Shown piece after piece: positions 41,981-50,966 of a DNA stretch of 64,000 nt (positions are counted from its first letter, which is position 1; every line of letters begins with the position of its first letter). Below the pieces are notes generated by a model. It worked only from the letters and a program-made list of their open reading frames with translations. It was not told the origin of the DNA and ran no database searches. The DNA comes from Candidatus Bathyarchaeota archaeon (GTDB taxonomy: Archaea; Thermoproteota; Bathyarchaeia; Bathyarchaeales; Bathycorpusculaceae). The position numbers and the translations under genes are program-made. The stretch lies in assembly GCA_026014615.1 (NCBI GenBank), contig JAOZHZ010000004.1, forward strand, positions 364,442 to 428,441. The letters are read 5' to 3'.

Positions 41981-42940
41981 ATGGGTAACTTGATGGTTGC
42001 AGTTGTCGGCGCCCAAGGCTACAGCAGCGTCTTAGCCAAAAAAGGCACATCCACAGACATCACCTTATACAACTTGAAGAAGGGCGAAGACACCGTAACT
42101 CTTGTGGAGCCTGAACGTTACCCCGAACGGTTGGCTCCGCTGTTCTTTGCGGCATCAGAAGCACAAAAAGCTGTCGTGGTGGTTGACGAGTTGAACGCGA
42201 CACTTGGGGAAAGCCTTGTGATGCTACAGTGCTGTGGCATAAGCAGCGGGTACTTTGTGCTCCGAAACTACGTGCCCCAAGAAAAAATCCTGCCGCTGAT
42301 TAAAGGCACGGTGCTGGAGAATTTCGAGTTTCTCCAAGATGACCCCAACATTCTACGGGAAAAACTGCTCAGTGACGCTACCCAACAGAACCCCTCGGAA
42401 ACGGCTACAGGGGGAACGGTTCCTGTGGACCACTCGTTTAACGTGAAGGGCGTGGGCGTAGTCGTTTTAGGCGTAGTTGTAAACGGCACAATCGCAAAGC
42501 ACGCTGCAACTCGGGTTCTGCCGGGAACTAAGACAGCGCAGGTGCGGTCAATTCAGAAGCACGACGACGATTTTGATTTGGCAGTCGAAGGCGACCGAGT
42601 AGGATTAGCAATGAAGAACGTTACAGTTAATGATGTTGACCGCGGAACGGTTTTAACGACGGACGCCGAGGTTAAGGCTTCCAAGACTTTGAAGGTACAA
42701 GCTTCTTTGGTGAAGTATTGGCAGACGCCCCTCAAGGCAGGCATGGTAATGCATGTTGGGCATTGGATGCAGTTTCTTAACAGCAAGGTGGAAGAAGTCA
42801 CTGACGAGGGTGACTGGCGCAAACCCAACCTGACGTTGACTTTAGAGAAGGACCTTGTGTACCGTTCGGGGGACCGTGCGGTGCTGATGTATCTGGAAGG
42901 CGGCAAACTTCGCGTCGCAGGAACCCTAGAACTAAATTAG
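41981..42940 (+). CDS. EF-Tu/SelB-like protein without a P-loop
   Basis: About 319 residues with the domain layout of archaeal EF-Tu/SelB relatives, but the GTPase part is degenerate: where GHVDHGKTT is expected it reads VAVVGAQGYSSVLAKKGTST, and NKxD is missing. Domain II (HSFNVKGVGVVVLGVVVNGT, then LPGTKTAQVRSIQKH) and domain III are retained, ending with RSGDRAVLMYLEGGKLRVAGTLELN. Such pseudo-GTPases exist in some methanogens near SelB, where they may bind tRNA or ribosomes. ATG 41981 with GTGAGGA upstream is favoured over 41921. Confidence 0.75.
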   Translation: MGNLMVAVVGAQGYSSVLAKKGTSTDITLYNLKKGEDTVTLVEPERYPERLAPLFFAASEAQKAVVVVDELNATLGESLVMLQCCGISSGYFVLRNYVPQEKILPLIKGTVLENFEFLQDDPNILREKLLSDATQQNPSETATGGTVPVDHSFNVKGVGVVVLGVVVNGTIAKHAATRVLPGTKTAQVRSIQKHDDDFDLAVEGDRVGLAMKNVTVNDVDRGTVLTTDAEVKASKTLKVQASLVKYWQTPLKAGMVMHVGHWMQFLNSKVEEVTDEGDWRKPNLTLTLEKDLVYRSGDRAVLMYLEGGKLRVAGTLELN

Positions 42941-43911
42941 GGTTCTGCGGCTGTTTTTTTGGTGGATTGCTCGAAAAGTAGCGGTAGCCCAACGAGTGGA
43001 AGTACCATAAGCCATAGGTCCATGTTGTGTCCGAGGAACCACGCGTACCAGTCACTCCACAGGTGGTTACCTCCGAAGTAAATCCACGTCAAGTAGTTCC
43101 AAAGATAGTACAATCCAACCAGTACGATGATGGCGCCCACTGTCTTCAAGTTCAGATCTTCCAACCGCTCAGCTCCGACGAATTTTTTGGCGAAGTACGC
43201 TGCGTAGATTGCCAGCGCAAGCAAACCCACGGTAGTTAAAAGGAAGCTGAGCAGGTTTTCAGGGTAAACAGTCAAGTATTGGGTGCCTTTCACCATGACG
43301 GTGTATATCCAGTTGCCGACGTTTTCCAACCAAAACACGAAAATGTAGACTGTTCCAGCGATTAAACCCCACTTTAACGCCGAGTTCGCAGGCTTGTTAG
43401 GTCGCAGCGCGGCAGCCAGCTTGAACAAAGCCACGGGCAGAGCAATTGAAGCAATCAAGCAGGGTAAACCTGTTTCGATTAGGAAAGCCAAGTTGAAGGT
43501 GACCCCGACGCCTTCAAAGCCAGCAATATCCGCGGGGAGAATGCCCCATATGCCAGACACAAACAGGGACAGCCAGTAAACTGCCTCAATTACCAAAATC
43601 CATTGGAGAATCTTTTTTGTTGTTGCCTTTGGAAGCCCTTTTTTAGCTAAATAGACGCCCATTGCAACGAGGGCGGTTAGTGCCGCGATCGTTCTTGCAA
43701 ATAGACCAACGGCTCCTGATGCGTCGGTGATGAGAATCCAGGTTGAGGTTGGACCTGTGAAGTAGGCGAATTCGCCGATGTTCACCATGCCCTTGAACAA
43801 TTCGTGAAAAGAAAACAGAAACCAAGCCAAGGCGGCTATAAGTAAACCAATTTTCAGGGGCGAATAAGGGGTAGAGTCCGTTTTCATTACCTTGAACAAC
43901 CCAAACAACAT
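42937..43911 (-). CDS. Polytopic membrane protein, unknown function
   Basis: A 324-residue protein with about eight transmembrane segments: IGLLIAALAWFLFSFHELF, ATTKKILQWILVIEAVYWLSL and others. A conserved-looking WYAWFLGHNMDLWLMVLPL lies near the C-terminus. I do not recognise a family; a heme- or quinol-linked role cannot be excluded because of several Trp/His-rich turns. ATG 43911 or 43887 may start it. It converges with the EF-Tu-like gene and overlaps its end by four bases. Confidence 0.6.
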   Translation of the reverse strand: MLFGLFKVMKTDSTPYSPLKIGLLIAALAWFLFSFHELFKGMVNIGEFAYFTGPTSTWILITDASGAVGLFARTIAALTALVAMGVYLAKKGLPKATTKKILQWILVIEAVYWLSLFVSGIWGILPADIAGFEGVGVTFNLAFLIETGLPCLIASIALPVALFKLAAALRPNKPANSALKWGLIAGTVYIFVFWLENVGNWIYTVMVKGTQYLTVYPENLLSFLLTTVGLLALAIYAAYFAKKFVGAERLEDLNLKTVGAIIVLVGLYYLWNYLTWIYFGGNHLWSDWYAWFLGHNMDLWLMVLPLVGLPLLFEQSTKKTAAEP

Positions 43912-44054
43912 TCGTTTGTTCTAAGTATATTATGTTTACGCATTCCGCGGGGTTCGAAAAAGGTTTCTCTCAAATTCAAACGTGAACATTAGCTAATTTT
44001 AAATGCCCCCGCCAATAGAGTACTATAACGAGTAACAGAGCGGGAAGTGCCGAG

Positions 44055-44282
44055 ATGACCCAAAACCACAAGCAAGTCAATAAGCTCCTGTATGTGACGG
44101 AGGGGATGGGCGCGGTTTTTGTGGCTTTGGTCTTGGCAGCTTACTTGGGCGGGTTACCTTCAACGGCTGTTCTGCATTCCGAGGCAGCTTTTAGGATGCC
44201 TATAGCCTTTTTCGGCTCTGTTTTCTTAGGGTTAATTTTGGTCACGACACTTGCGGCTGTAGCTATTAAACCCGAAAAATAA
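44055..44282 (+). CDS. Small two-helix membrane protein, unknown function
   Basis: A 75-residue protein with two hydrophobic segments (GAVFVALVLAAYLGGLP and FFGSVFLGLILVTTLAAVA) and a soluble N-terminus (MTQNHKQVNKLLYVTE). Preceded by CGGGAAG, a plausible ribosome-binding stretch, about 10 bases before ATG. No family recognised. A TTTTAAAT box (43996-44003) could drive it. Confidence 0.55.
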   Translation: MTQNHKQVNKLLYVTEGMGAVFVALVLAAYLGGLPSTAVLHSEAAFRMPIAFFGSVFLGLILVTTLAAVAIKPEK

Positions 44283-44376
44283 AGAAAAGTATGCACAAAT
44301 CGGCGGCTGGTCCCTTGCCATTGGGTTCGTATTGAAAGGCTGAGTTTAGATGATTTTATATGTCAAAGGTCAGTAG

Positions 44377-44383
44377 TATAAAT
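44377..44383 (+). promoter_or_regulatory. TATA promoter of the GT39-type gene
   Basis: TATAAAT at 44377-44383 gives initiation near 44406, just before the TTG start at 44412, which suggests a leaderless transcript. Confidence 0.5.
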
Positions 44384-44411
44384 TCCCAAACACGAGATGG
44401 GCTAGCCGAAG

Positions 44412-46178
44412 TTGAAGGACACATTAGTACGATGGATGCGTTCGTTACAGTCGCACCTTAAGGTCTGGTTAAGTGACAAATGGCGCTTAGCCTTCTTGGC
44501 TTTTGTGATTGCCTACTCGGTTTTTCTGCTTTGGAACATCACCTGGATGTCGGTAGGCTGGGACGAAGTAAACCACCTTAACGGAGGCTTACTACTCAGC
44601 ACTGGACAAAACGCAAAGTACATGGAGTTAAATAGCTTCTACCCGCCCCTGTTCGACATAGTCACCACCATCTTCTTCAAAGTACTGGGCGTCGGAGTCT
44701 TTAGCGGTAGACTAGTTGCCGTCTTATTCTCGCTGGCTTCAGTTTGGGCCGTGTTTGAGTTCGGGCGCAAACTCTACAACGCAAAAATCGCCTTCGCAGC
44801 TAGCATCCTACTTGCGGTCATGCCCGGCTACATTTGGCTTTCCCGAGTGGCCATGATTGAAACCATGCTCACCTTCTTCTTCACCGTCTCGGTTCTTCTG
44901 TTCTTTATGTGGCTGCGCACAGACCAGCGAAAATTCCTGATCTGGAGCGGCATCACCCTCGGCTTAGGCGTCTTAACCAAGTACCAGATCGTAATTGCGG
45001 GCGCCGTAATGCTGACAGGCTTGGTGTTTTTGAGTAGGGGGTACTTGAAGAAGCGGCTTTCCCGATTTCCCATGCTGATACTCATAGTGGCGGCGGTTGT
45101 TTTGCCGTGGATTATCGTTTCTTACCAAGTGTACGCGTCAGGTATGTGGGACACTTGGCTGTACGCCATGAACATTGGCAACCCCGACAAGACACTCTAC
45201 AGTTTAGGCTTCACCAGCGCAGGAGGCAACCGTCTCCCCAACCTCTTTCTCAGCGTGCCAAGTTTCCTCAAAATTCCCACGTTTTACCTGTTTGAGATGA
45301 CCGCTCCCTACTACGACATACACCCCGTTTCGTTCTATCTGTACGCATTAGGTTTGGCGGGGCTGGGACTGTTTGCGTGGAGACGCAAAACCGAAGACAA
45401 GTACCTCCTAATCTGGTTTGCAGTCGTCTACCTTTTCTTCACAATTATCCCCAACAGGCAATGGCGTTACATCGTGCCCGTTTTCCCCGTTTTGGCGTAT
45501 GCCGCTGCAAACCTGCTTTCTTCGGGATTTCAAACGATGATAAGGATTTGGGAAAACAAGCACTTAAGCCTCAGCGAGAAACGGTTCGCTCAAGCTGCCG
45601 CCTGCATACTAATAGCCCTAACAGCTGTAGGCGCATTCTACACCGTTGAAGACAGAATCACTTGGTCTGGAAAGGACAGCTACCACGTCCATATACAGGA
45701 GGCAGTGAACTTTGCAGCAGACAATCTGGCACCTAACGATAAAATTCTTGTTCTATGTACACAGAACATGTTTAGCCAAGATACCGTACGGTTCTTTTTG
45801 AACGCCGAAGGAAAATACAATGAGGTTCTAGTTTATCCGCCTAACCCTGTAGACACCTATAAACCCAACTTTGACGTAAACGAGCTAATTAGCATATGCC
45901 AACAGAACAAAGTCAAGTACGTTTTCGTCTATGAGTATCCAGGAAACGAAACATTCTTCAACTCCACTATAACCCTGCAGAACGTCATCAGTGACCTGTA
46001 TAATTCGGGGAACTTCAGCAAACTAACCGACAACAACACGTACGGGTTTGGGTGGTATCCGCACAGGGTGTTTATTATGACGTTTCTGGGTGAGAGGCAG
46101 AGCCCTGAACTTCCAAAAGTTCAAACCCAGTTCCCTTCTCCAAAACCCGTCTCGCCCCGGAATCGGCTAATTCGATGA
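44412..46178 (+). CDS. Membrane glycosyltransferase (GT39/ArnT-like)
   Basis: A 588-residue lipid-linked-sugar glycosyltransferase of the PMT/ArnT fold (GT39/GT83). The first loop has the acidic motif GWDEVNHLNGG with Asp-Glu before the second helix, expected to bind the sugar donor. About a dozen membrane helices follow, and a soluble C-terminal domain faces outside (NKVKYVFVYEYPGNE). It could O-mannosylate surface proteins or modify lipids; the acceptor is unknown. TTG start. Its 3' end overlaps the convergent PPC gene by 104 bases. Confidence 0.82.
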   Translation: MKDTLVRWMRSLQSHLKVWLSDKWRLAFLAFVIAYSVFLLWNITWMSVGWDEVNHLNGGLLLSTGQNAKYMELNSFYPPLFDIVTTIFFKVLGVGVFSGRLVAVLFSLASVWAVFEFGRKLYNAKIAFAASILLAVMPGYIWLSRVAMIETMLTFFFTVSVLLFFMWLRTDQRKFLIWSGITLGLGVLTKYQIVIAGAVMLTGLVFLSRGYLKKRLSRFPMLILIVAAVVLPWIIVSYQVYASGMWDTWLYAMNIGNPDKTLYSLGFTSAGGNRLPNLFLSVPSFLKIPTFYLFEMTAPYYDIHPVSFYLYALGLAGLGLFAWRRKTEDKYLLIWFAVVYLFFTIIPNRQWRYIVPVFPVLAYAAANLLSSGFQTMIRIWENKHLSLSEKRFAQAAACILIALTAVGAFYTVEDRITWSGKDSYHVHIQEAVNFAADNLAPNDKILVLCTQNMFSQDTVRFFLNAEGKYNEVLVYPPNPVDTYKPNFDVNELISICQQNKVKYVFVYEYPGNETFFNSTITLQNVISDLYNSGNFSKLTDNNTYGFGWYPHRVFIMTFLGERQSPELPKVQTQFPSPKPVSPRNRLIR

Positions 46179-46527
46179 CTATGACTTCGCCAATTTTCCA
46201 GACATCTACGCCCAAGCGTACGCAGCCAGTCACGACTTTCTCGCCTCTGCCAAAGCTGGCGTGCATATGCAGTTTGGGTTTGCCTTCTTCGTTCTGAAAT
46301 ATTGTGCCTACTCCTGCGACTTCGCTGACTCCCGACAGCAAAGTGGACATGGGTTCCACGGGTAAAACGTAGCCGTCTTTAGGTCCAACAACAACGCGCC
46401 CTTGCTCTTTTATGCCGCCCACCAGCAAACAAAAGGCACTTGCGATTTTCTGTTGTTCAGCGAACTCTTCGAGTACATCGGGTAGGTGGTCGCCGTCGTG
46501 TAGTCGGATTATGAAGATTCGTCCCAT
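46075..46527 (-). CDS. PPC/DUF296 domain protein
   Basis: A 150-residue single PPC domain (also called DUF296) resembling the fold of plant AHL proteins without the AT-hook: HDGDHLPDVLEEFAEQQ, LVGGIKEQGRVVVGPKD, FQNEEGKPKLHMHASFG (His-rich) and VTGCVRLGVDVWKIGEVIVIEL. Prokaryotic forms are trimeric with a His-lined pocket; the role is unclear. Its last 34 codons overlap the glycosyltransferase on the other strand, and the PPC core itself extends into the overlap. Confidence 0.8.
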   Translation of the reverse strand: MGRIFIIRLHDGDHLPDVLEEFAEQQKIASAFCLLVGGIKEQGRVVVGPKDGYVLPVEPMSTLLSGVSEVAGVGTIFQNEEGKPKLHMHASFGRGEKVVTGCVRLGVDVWKIGEVIVIELADSGARRVLEKGTGFELLEVQGSASHPETS

Positions 46528-46652
46528 GGTGGCTTGTGTGAACTACAAGATTAAGCCTCAGAACTAAGAAGGCGTTAACTAGGTATAAAAACAGTTTTAA
46601 CAAGAAACACGTTGATCTGTAGCGGTAGATTCGCTGATGGCGTGCGTTCGGG

Positions 46653-46790
46653 TTACATTCTGGCTAGGTACAGGGGTTCTTCTGCCTGTTTCTTCTTTTT
46701 CTCTACGCCTCTGTCTTTGGCGCTTTTGGGAATCAGTTGACCATTTCTTGCTTGTTGAACGGCAACTTTTGATTCTGTTTCTTGCGACAT
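46653..46790 (-). CDS. 45-residue basic protein with strong ribosome-binding site
   Basis: A 45-residue frame, ATG at 46790 to TAA at 46653, preceded by GGGAGGAG (46803-46796), a strong Shine-Dalgarno at a normal distance. The product is hydrophilic and lysine-rich (MSQETESKVAVQQARNGQL, then RGVEKKKKQAEE). No family recognised. Other frames here are shadows. It lies between the PPC gene and the molybdenum oxidoreductase on the same strand. Confidence 0.5.
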   Translation of the reverse strand: MSQETESKVAVQQARNGQLIPKSAKDRGVEKKKKQAEEPLYLARM

Positions 46791-46904
46791 TTTTTGCTCC
46801 TCCCACATTTTGCAGGGAAAAACAACGAACACAGAGTCAGCTTATAAACTTTTCCAGCATTTTGAAGGAACACAACATGAATACCCATACACATCGCTGC
46901 AGGC

Positions 46905-47501
46905 TTAACGTCTAAAGCGGTCGTTTCGCCAGACGTCAGCAGAGTCGCTGTAGCCGCGGCGCTCCCAGAACCCCAAATCCTTGCCCCGCGCGAACCGCAC
47001 ACGCACCACCCACAAGGCACTCTTGTAGGCGTACTTGCTTGGCACCACTAGCCGCACGGGAAAACCGTAGCCTTCTTCGAGAGGTTCACCGTTTAGTTTG
47101 TAAGCCAAAAGCACATCGTCACCCGCCAACTCCTCACGAAAAAGCGAGGTAGTGTAAGCGTCGGCGCATTCAAACGTCACCGCCTTCGCAACGTCTTTGG
47201 GCTTAACAAGCCGCTCAATTTCACTAAAACGCACACCTTCCCATCTGCAGTCCCGCACACTCCAGCCCTCAACACAATGAAAATCACTAATCGAAACCGT
47301 CGAAGGCAAAGCCACAAATTCTGCCCAGTTCAGAGTCACGGGGTTTTCTACTTCGCCGTCGATGGTTAACGTGTAGGTTTCCAGCTTCAAATGCGGATTA
47401 GCTGAAGTTATGCCGGGGTGGTCGGTGCCCCACCGCAGAATCCGTTTAGTTACTGATTGCCCAGGGGGCAGTTTTTTCGGGTTTGACTGTTTAGAAGACA
47501 A
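46905..47501 (-). CDS. Sulfite-oxidase-fold molybdopterin oxidoreductase
   Basis: A 198-residue soluble member of the sulfite oxidase/YedY fold. The Mo-ligating cysteine is Cys76 in ISDFHCVEGWSV, followed by RWEGVRFSEI and the basic LVVPSKYAYKSA. No Tat signal is seen (the start is MSSKQSNPKKL), so it is probably cytosolic, unlike YedY. The substrate cannot be predicted. Two MoeA proteins in this window could load its cofactor. TTG start. Confidence 0.85.
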   Translation of the reverse strand: MSSKQSNPKKLPPGQSVTKRILRWGTDHPGITSANPHLKLETYTLTIDGEVENPVTLNWAEFVALPSTVSISDFHCVEGWSVRDCRWEGVRFSEIERLVKPKDVAKAVTFECADAYTTSLFREELAGDDVLLAYKLNGEPLEEGYGFPVRLVVPSKYAYKSALWVVRVRFARGKDLGFWERRGYSDSADVWRNDRFRR

Positions 47502-47677
47502 AAGTGACGCCTGCTATAAGGGAAAAGGAGGGGAAAAAATAAATGTTGCTGGGTTCTGAGGGGGCTGGAAGGTTAAACAGCACTTTGCAGGTTTAGACCG
47601 CGGGAAGATTTGTTGTAAAGTTTGGTGCTGTTGGTGTCCTATGATTTGATTGTAGTCGTCGGCTGCTATTATCACTT

Positions 47678-48790
47678 CTATTGTGTGGTTCCGAAAAAGC
47701 TGGTCAACTGTTTCTGCTCCCGCTCTTCATTGCTAAAATGCGCTATTCTCACACCAACTCTGCGTAGTTCCTGCTTAGTTTCGGCAAGGTACTTCTCGAA
47801 AAGTTCCCTCGCGGCTTTGTGTATAGTTTCTTTGTCTGTGGCGGATTTCTCCAGTGTCTTGGAACGGCTCTTTGCCGAAAGGTTAGTCATTATGGCGACT
47901 ATGCCGACTTGACGGTAACTCTGTTTTTTTGGTTGAAACTCTGCGTAGATTTCGTCTATTTGCTGGTCGATTTTTTGCATTATAAAGTCTATGTCGCAGC
48001 TGTTTTCTTTGAGGGTGCCCATTCTGCCGATGGATTCCGGTTCGGCTGCCTCTTGCACTGGGTCGTTGTCTACTCCGTTGGCTGCATTGTGGAAGTAAAC
48101 GCCTAAGGTTTTGCCGAACACCTCAACGAGTCGTTGAATGTCGTATCGGGCTAGGTCACTAACGGTTTTTACACCCATTTCCGACAGTTTGACGACAGTT
48201 TTCTTCCCCACACCAATGAGCGAATCGACGGGCAGAGGAGAAAGAAACTCTTTGACCTGTTCAGAACGGATAACTGTGACGCCGTCTGGCTTATTTATGT
48301 CGGAAGCAATTTTCGCAACGAGCTTATTAGGCGCAATTCCGACAGAAAAGGTAACGCCTACTTCGCGTTTGACGGCTGCTTTCATCTGCAAAACCAGCAG
48401 TTCTGCCTCTTCGTAACTGCCGCGGGTTCGTTTAGTTACGTCTAAGTAGGCTTCATCTATGCCTGCTTGCTCTAAAATGTCGGAATACTCTCGAAGTATC
48501 GACATTATTTTGTCGGATACTTGCTGGTAATAATCGTAATCTACGGGCAGAAAAACTGCGTCTGCACCTTCCAGCCGCTTCTGTGCGAGAAAAAGGGGAA
48601 TGCCCGATTTTACGCCATACTTCCGCGCCAAATAGTTGCTGGTGCTTACTGCGCCGCTGGTTTCTGTGCGTCCACTGTACATGCCCACCACGACAGGTTT
48701 GTCTTTGAGGGAGGGGTTGCGAAGTTCTTCGCACTGGGCAAAAAAGTAATCCAAATCCACCAGCATCACAATTCGTTCTTGCGGTGGCAC
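47678..48790 (-). CDS. dinB: DNA polymerase IV (Y-family, Dpo4/DinB)
   Basis: A 370-residue translesion polymerase. Palm: MLVDLDYFFAQCEE with metal-binding Asp residues, and AGIDEAYLDVT with Asp-Glu. HhH motif and little finger follow (LLxIGVGKKTVVKL; GVYFHNAANGVDNDP). The C-terminus ends QKQLTSFFGTTQ, a consensus PCNA-interacting peptide (Q-x-x-L-x-x-F-F), so recruitment to PCNA is likely. Six bases separate it from the SPL-like gene upstream on the same strand. Confidence 0.96.
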   Translation of the reverse strand: MPPQERIVMLVDLDYFFAQCEELRNPSLKDKPVVVGMYSGRTETSGAVSTSNYLARKYGVKSGIPLFLAQKRLEGADAVFLPVDYDYYQQVSDKIMSILREYSDILEQAGIDEAYLDVTKRTRGSYEEAELLVLQMKAAVKREVGVTFSVGIAPNKLVAKIASDINKPDGVTVIRSEQVKEFLSPLPVDSLIGVGKKTVVKLSEMGVKTVSDLARYDIQRLVEVFGKTLGVYFHNAANGVDNDPVQEAAEPESIGRMGTLKENSCDIDFIMQKIDQQIDEIYAEFQPKKQSYRQVGIVAIMTNLSAKSRSKTLEKSATDKETIHKAARELFEKYLAETKQELRRVGVRIAHFSNEEREQKQLTSFFGTTQ

Positions 48791-48796
48791 AACAGT

Positions 48797-49666
48797 TCAC
48801 CTCGCTGCGGCGGGAATCAGCCAAGACCCATCACACGCCGCCGTATTAAGCGTAGGCAAACCTTCACGGCAGACACCAAACTTCATCCCCCTTGCAGAAG
48901 CCAACTCCCGCACGTTCGACAACAGCTTAAATCGGAGGTCTTTGGGCAGCAAAGTGTTCCCGCCTACTCGTTCTCCCTGTTGAAAGTAAAGGGGCTTAAG
49001 TTTTTCGGCAATTTTGGGTAAGGCTTGGCTTAGGCGTCGCCAGTTGTCAGGCTTAGGCTTGTAGGTTGAGCTGGTTATGTGCTTTACGCCGATGCCCGCT
49101 AAGGTGGCTATTAGCTTGCTTGGGTCGTCGTTAACCAACGGAATAATGGGGTCGATACGAACAGACACAGGAATGCCTGCGCCGATTAAATCCTGAGCAG
49201 CACGAAGACGCTCCGTAGAGGAAGGTGCATGCGGCTCCAGAATCCTTGCCAAGTTGTCGTCGTCGGTTGTGATGGTTAAAGCCACGGAGGAAGGCACTTT
49301 GGTGAGGAGGTCATCGTCGCGGGTTACGATGTTTGATTTGGTGATTATCTGGATTCTGCAGTTGCTTTCCGACAGGATTTCGAGGCAACGGCGGGTCAAG
49401 CCAGCGCCTGCTTCAGCGCGTGGGTAGGGGTCAGATGAATTAGAGATGGAAACGATTTCGCCTTTAAGTTTGGCTGCTTCCCGCTTCAAAGCCTGCAACA
49501 AGTCCTTTTTTGGTCGGCACTCTGCGAAGTTTTGGACGTAGCTGCTGGCGTAACAGTAAAGGCAGCCGTGGTCGCATCCGCTGTAAGGGTTCAAGGTCAA
49601 CTTTGGGGGGCAGGTACAAGTGCTGTTTTTCCACGGGTCAAAACTGGAAATCAAAGGCACAACCAA
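48797..49666 (-). CDS. SPL-like radical SAM protein
   Basis: A 289-residue radical SAM protein with CX3CX2C (CDHGCLYC, Cys31, Cys35, Cys38) and the family features of spore photoproduct lyase-like proteins (YSGCDHGCLYCYASSYVQ, SNSSDPYPRAEAG, TITTDDDNLARILEPHAPS). It may repair DNA lesions, but many SplB-like archaeal proteins have unproven substrates. It sits directly before DNA polymerase IV, a reasonable damage-response pair. ATG 49666. Confidence 0.82.
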   Translation of the reverse strand: MVVPLISSFDPWKNSTCTCPPKLTLNPYSGCDHGCLYCYASSYVQNFAECRPKKDLLQALKREAAKLKGEIVSISNSSDPYPRAEAGAGLTRRCLEILSESNCRIQIITKSNIVTRDDDLLTKVPSSVALTITTDDDNLARILEPHAPSSTERLRAAQDLIGAGIPVSVRIDPIIPLVNDDPSKLIATLAGIGVKHITSSTYKPKPDNWRRLSQALPKIAEKLKPLYFQQGERVGGNTLLPKDLRFKLLSNVRELASARGMKFGVCREGLPTLNTAACDGSWLIPAAAR

Positions 49667-49850
49667 TCACTCAAGAAGGAAAAGTTAAACGGGGACAAAA
49701 ACCATTCGCTGATTTAAAATAATTATGTTGAGAAAATCCAGCAGTTTGTTCATTGTACATCTCGTGACCGAAGATATTCTCTGCTGACCTCTACATGATG
49801 CTCTCAAGTTTTAGTAAGTTTTAGTGCCAAAGGTTTTTGGTTAGAGTTCG

Positions 49851-50150
49851 CTAGACGTACTTTGTTTCTTTTGGAAATTTCTTTGTTGTAGTCTTTCCTT
49901 TAGAATCGTCTAATCCTAAAGTTACAGCTTGGTTTCCTAAACTGATGCCTCGTGACTTCCTTTCCACTTCTGTAATTTCCTGTGGTGCTGGTGTTTCCTC
50001 TTCTTGCATCTTTTCTGTTTTTGTTATACAAGGTGGATTAAACCTAAATCGCCACTCAGTCTCTTTGCGGGCTTTTTTGACATGTGAATTTGACGACCTT
50101 CGTTGCGGTCTATTCCCAAATACACCTTTTGACTTACCACTGTGGTTCAT
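49851..50150 (-). CDS. Hypothetical hydrophilic protein
   Basis: A 99-codon frame with Lys/Arg/Glu-rich sequence (NSHVKKARKETEWRF, EITEVERKSRG, KGKTTTKKFPKETK) and no membrane segment. I recognise no family. Codon use looks protein-like but a competing frame exists on the other strand. It lies between the SPL-like gene and NUDIX. No other gene could be supported in the 49667-50405 spacer. Confidence 0.35.
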   Translation of the reverse strand: MNHSGKSKGVFGNRPQRRSSNSHVKKARKETEWRFRFNPPCITKTEKMQEEETPAPQEITEVERKSRGISLGNQAVTLGLDDSKGKTTTKKFPKETKYV

Positions 50151-50353
50151 AAAGTTTAGTTAATCAAGCAATTATTGAATTTTTCTATTAAAGAAACACA
50201 AATAAAACAGCGTTATTGTTTCACATACTGTACAGTTTCAAGATTACCCGATATAATTGTAAGCAGGGCTGGATCGCAGAATATGCTCTTACTCATTTAC
50301 AAGTGCTTGTTTTTCTAAGAGGTCAAAAGTCAAAATTCACTGCCAAGTTGAAT

Positions 50354-50361
50354 CTATATAT
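50354..50361 (+). promoter_or_regulatory. TATA promoter of the NUDIX gene
   Basis: TATATATA (50354-50361) gives initiation near 50385, 21 bases before the TTG start at 50406. Confidence 0.5.
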
Positions 50362-50405
50362 AACGGCGGTTATAGACAGAAATTTACAACAGAGACACAG
50401 CTGCC

Positions 50406-50966
50406 TTGGTTACCAAAGAAACCCTCCGGAAACTACTATCAGCGTTAAAGCCGCTTAGCGAAGAGCAGGACACAAACGCAGCGGTTGCCCTCATCCTCAA
50501 ACCCGCAGAGGGCGACTTTGAGTTTCTGTTGGTGAAGAGGGCTTTGCGTGCGTCGGATGTTTGGTCTGGGCAAATGGCGTTTCCAGGCGGAAAACGCGAA
50601 CCCGAAGATGCAACCCTAAAAGACACCGTAATCCGCGAAACCATGGAGGAAACATGTATCGACGTTTCAGGAAGCTGTTTTTTGGGTGTTCTTGAGGCGG
50701 TGAAGCCGATAATTAGAAACGGCTTTCGGGTTTTGCCTTTCGTTGTTATGTTGGAAACTGACCCCGAAGTCAGGTTGAACCACAATGAATTGCACAGTCA
50801 CATGTGGGTTTCATACGAAAAAGTCAGGCAAAGCAGCACAAGAACCACCATGCCACGGTTCGGCGAGACCCCCGCGTTCATTTTTCAAGATGCAGTTGTG
50901 TGGGGAATGACCCACAAAATCCTGTACGAGTTCTCCAAGACCGTCGAAGCCCTCAAGGCCTCATAA
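50406..50966 (+). CDS. NUDIX hydrolase, CoA pyrophosphatase-like
   Basis: A 186-residue NUDIX protein. The block SGQMAFPGGKREPED followed by RETMEETCID contains the NUDIX glutamates and matches CoA-pyrophosphatase-type enzymes (GQxxFPGGK). It would cleave CoA or similar diphosphate-linked compounds to remove damaged or excess cofactors; the exact substrate is inferred. TTG start with a TATA box 50 bases upstream. Confidence 0.82.
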   Translation: MVTKETLRKLLSALKPLSEEQDTNAAVALILKPAEGDFEFLLVKRALRASDVWSGQMAFPGGKREPEDATLKDTVIRETMEETCIDVSGSCFLGVLEAVKPIIRNGFRVLPFVVMLETDPEVRLNHNELHSHMWVSYEKVRQSSTRTTMPRFGETPAFIFQDAVVWGMTHKILYEFSKTVEALKAS

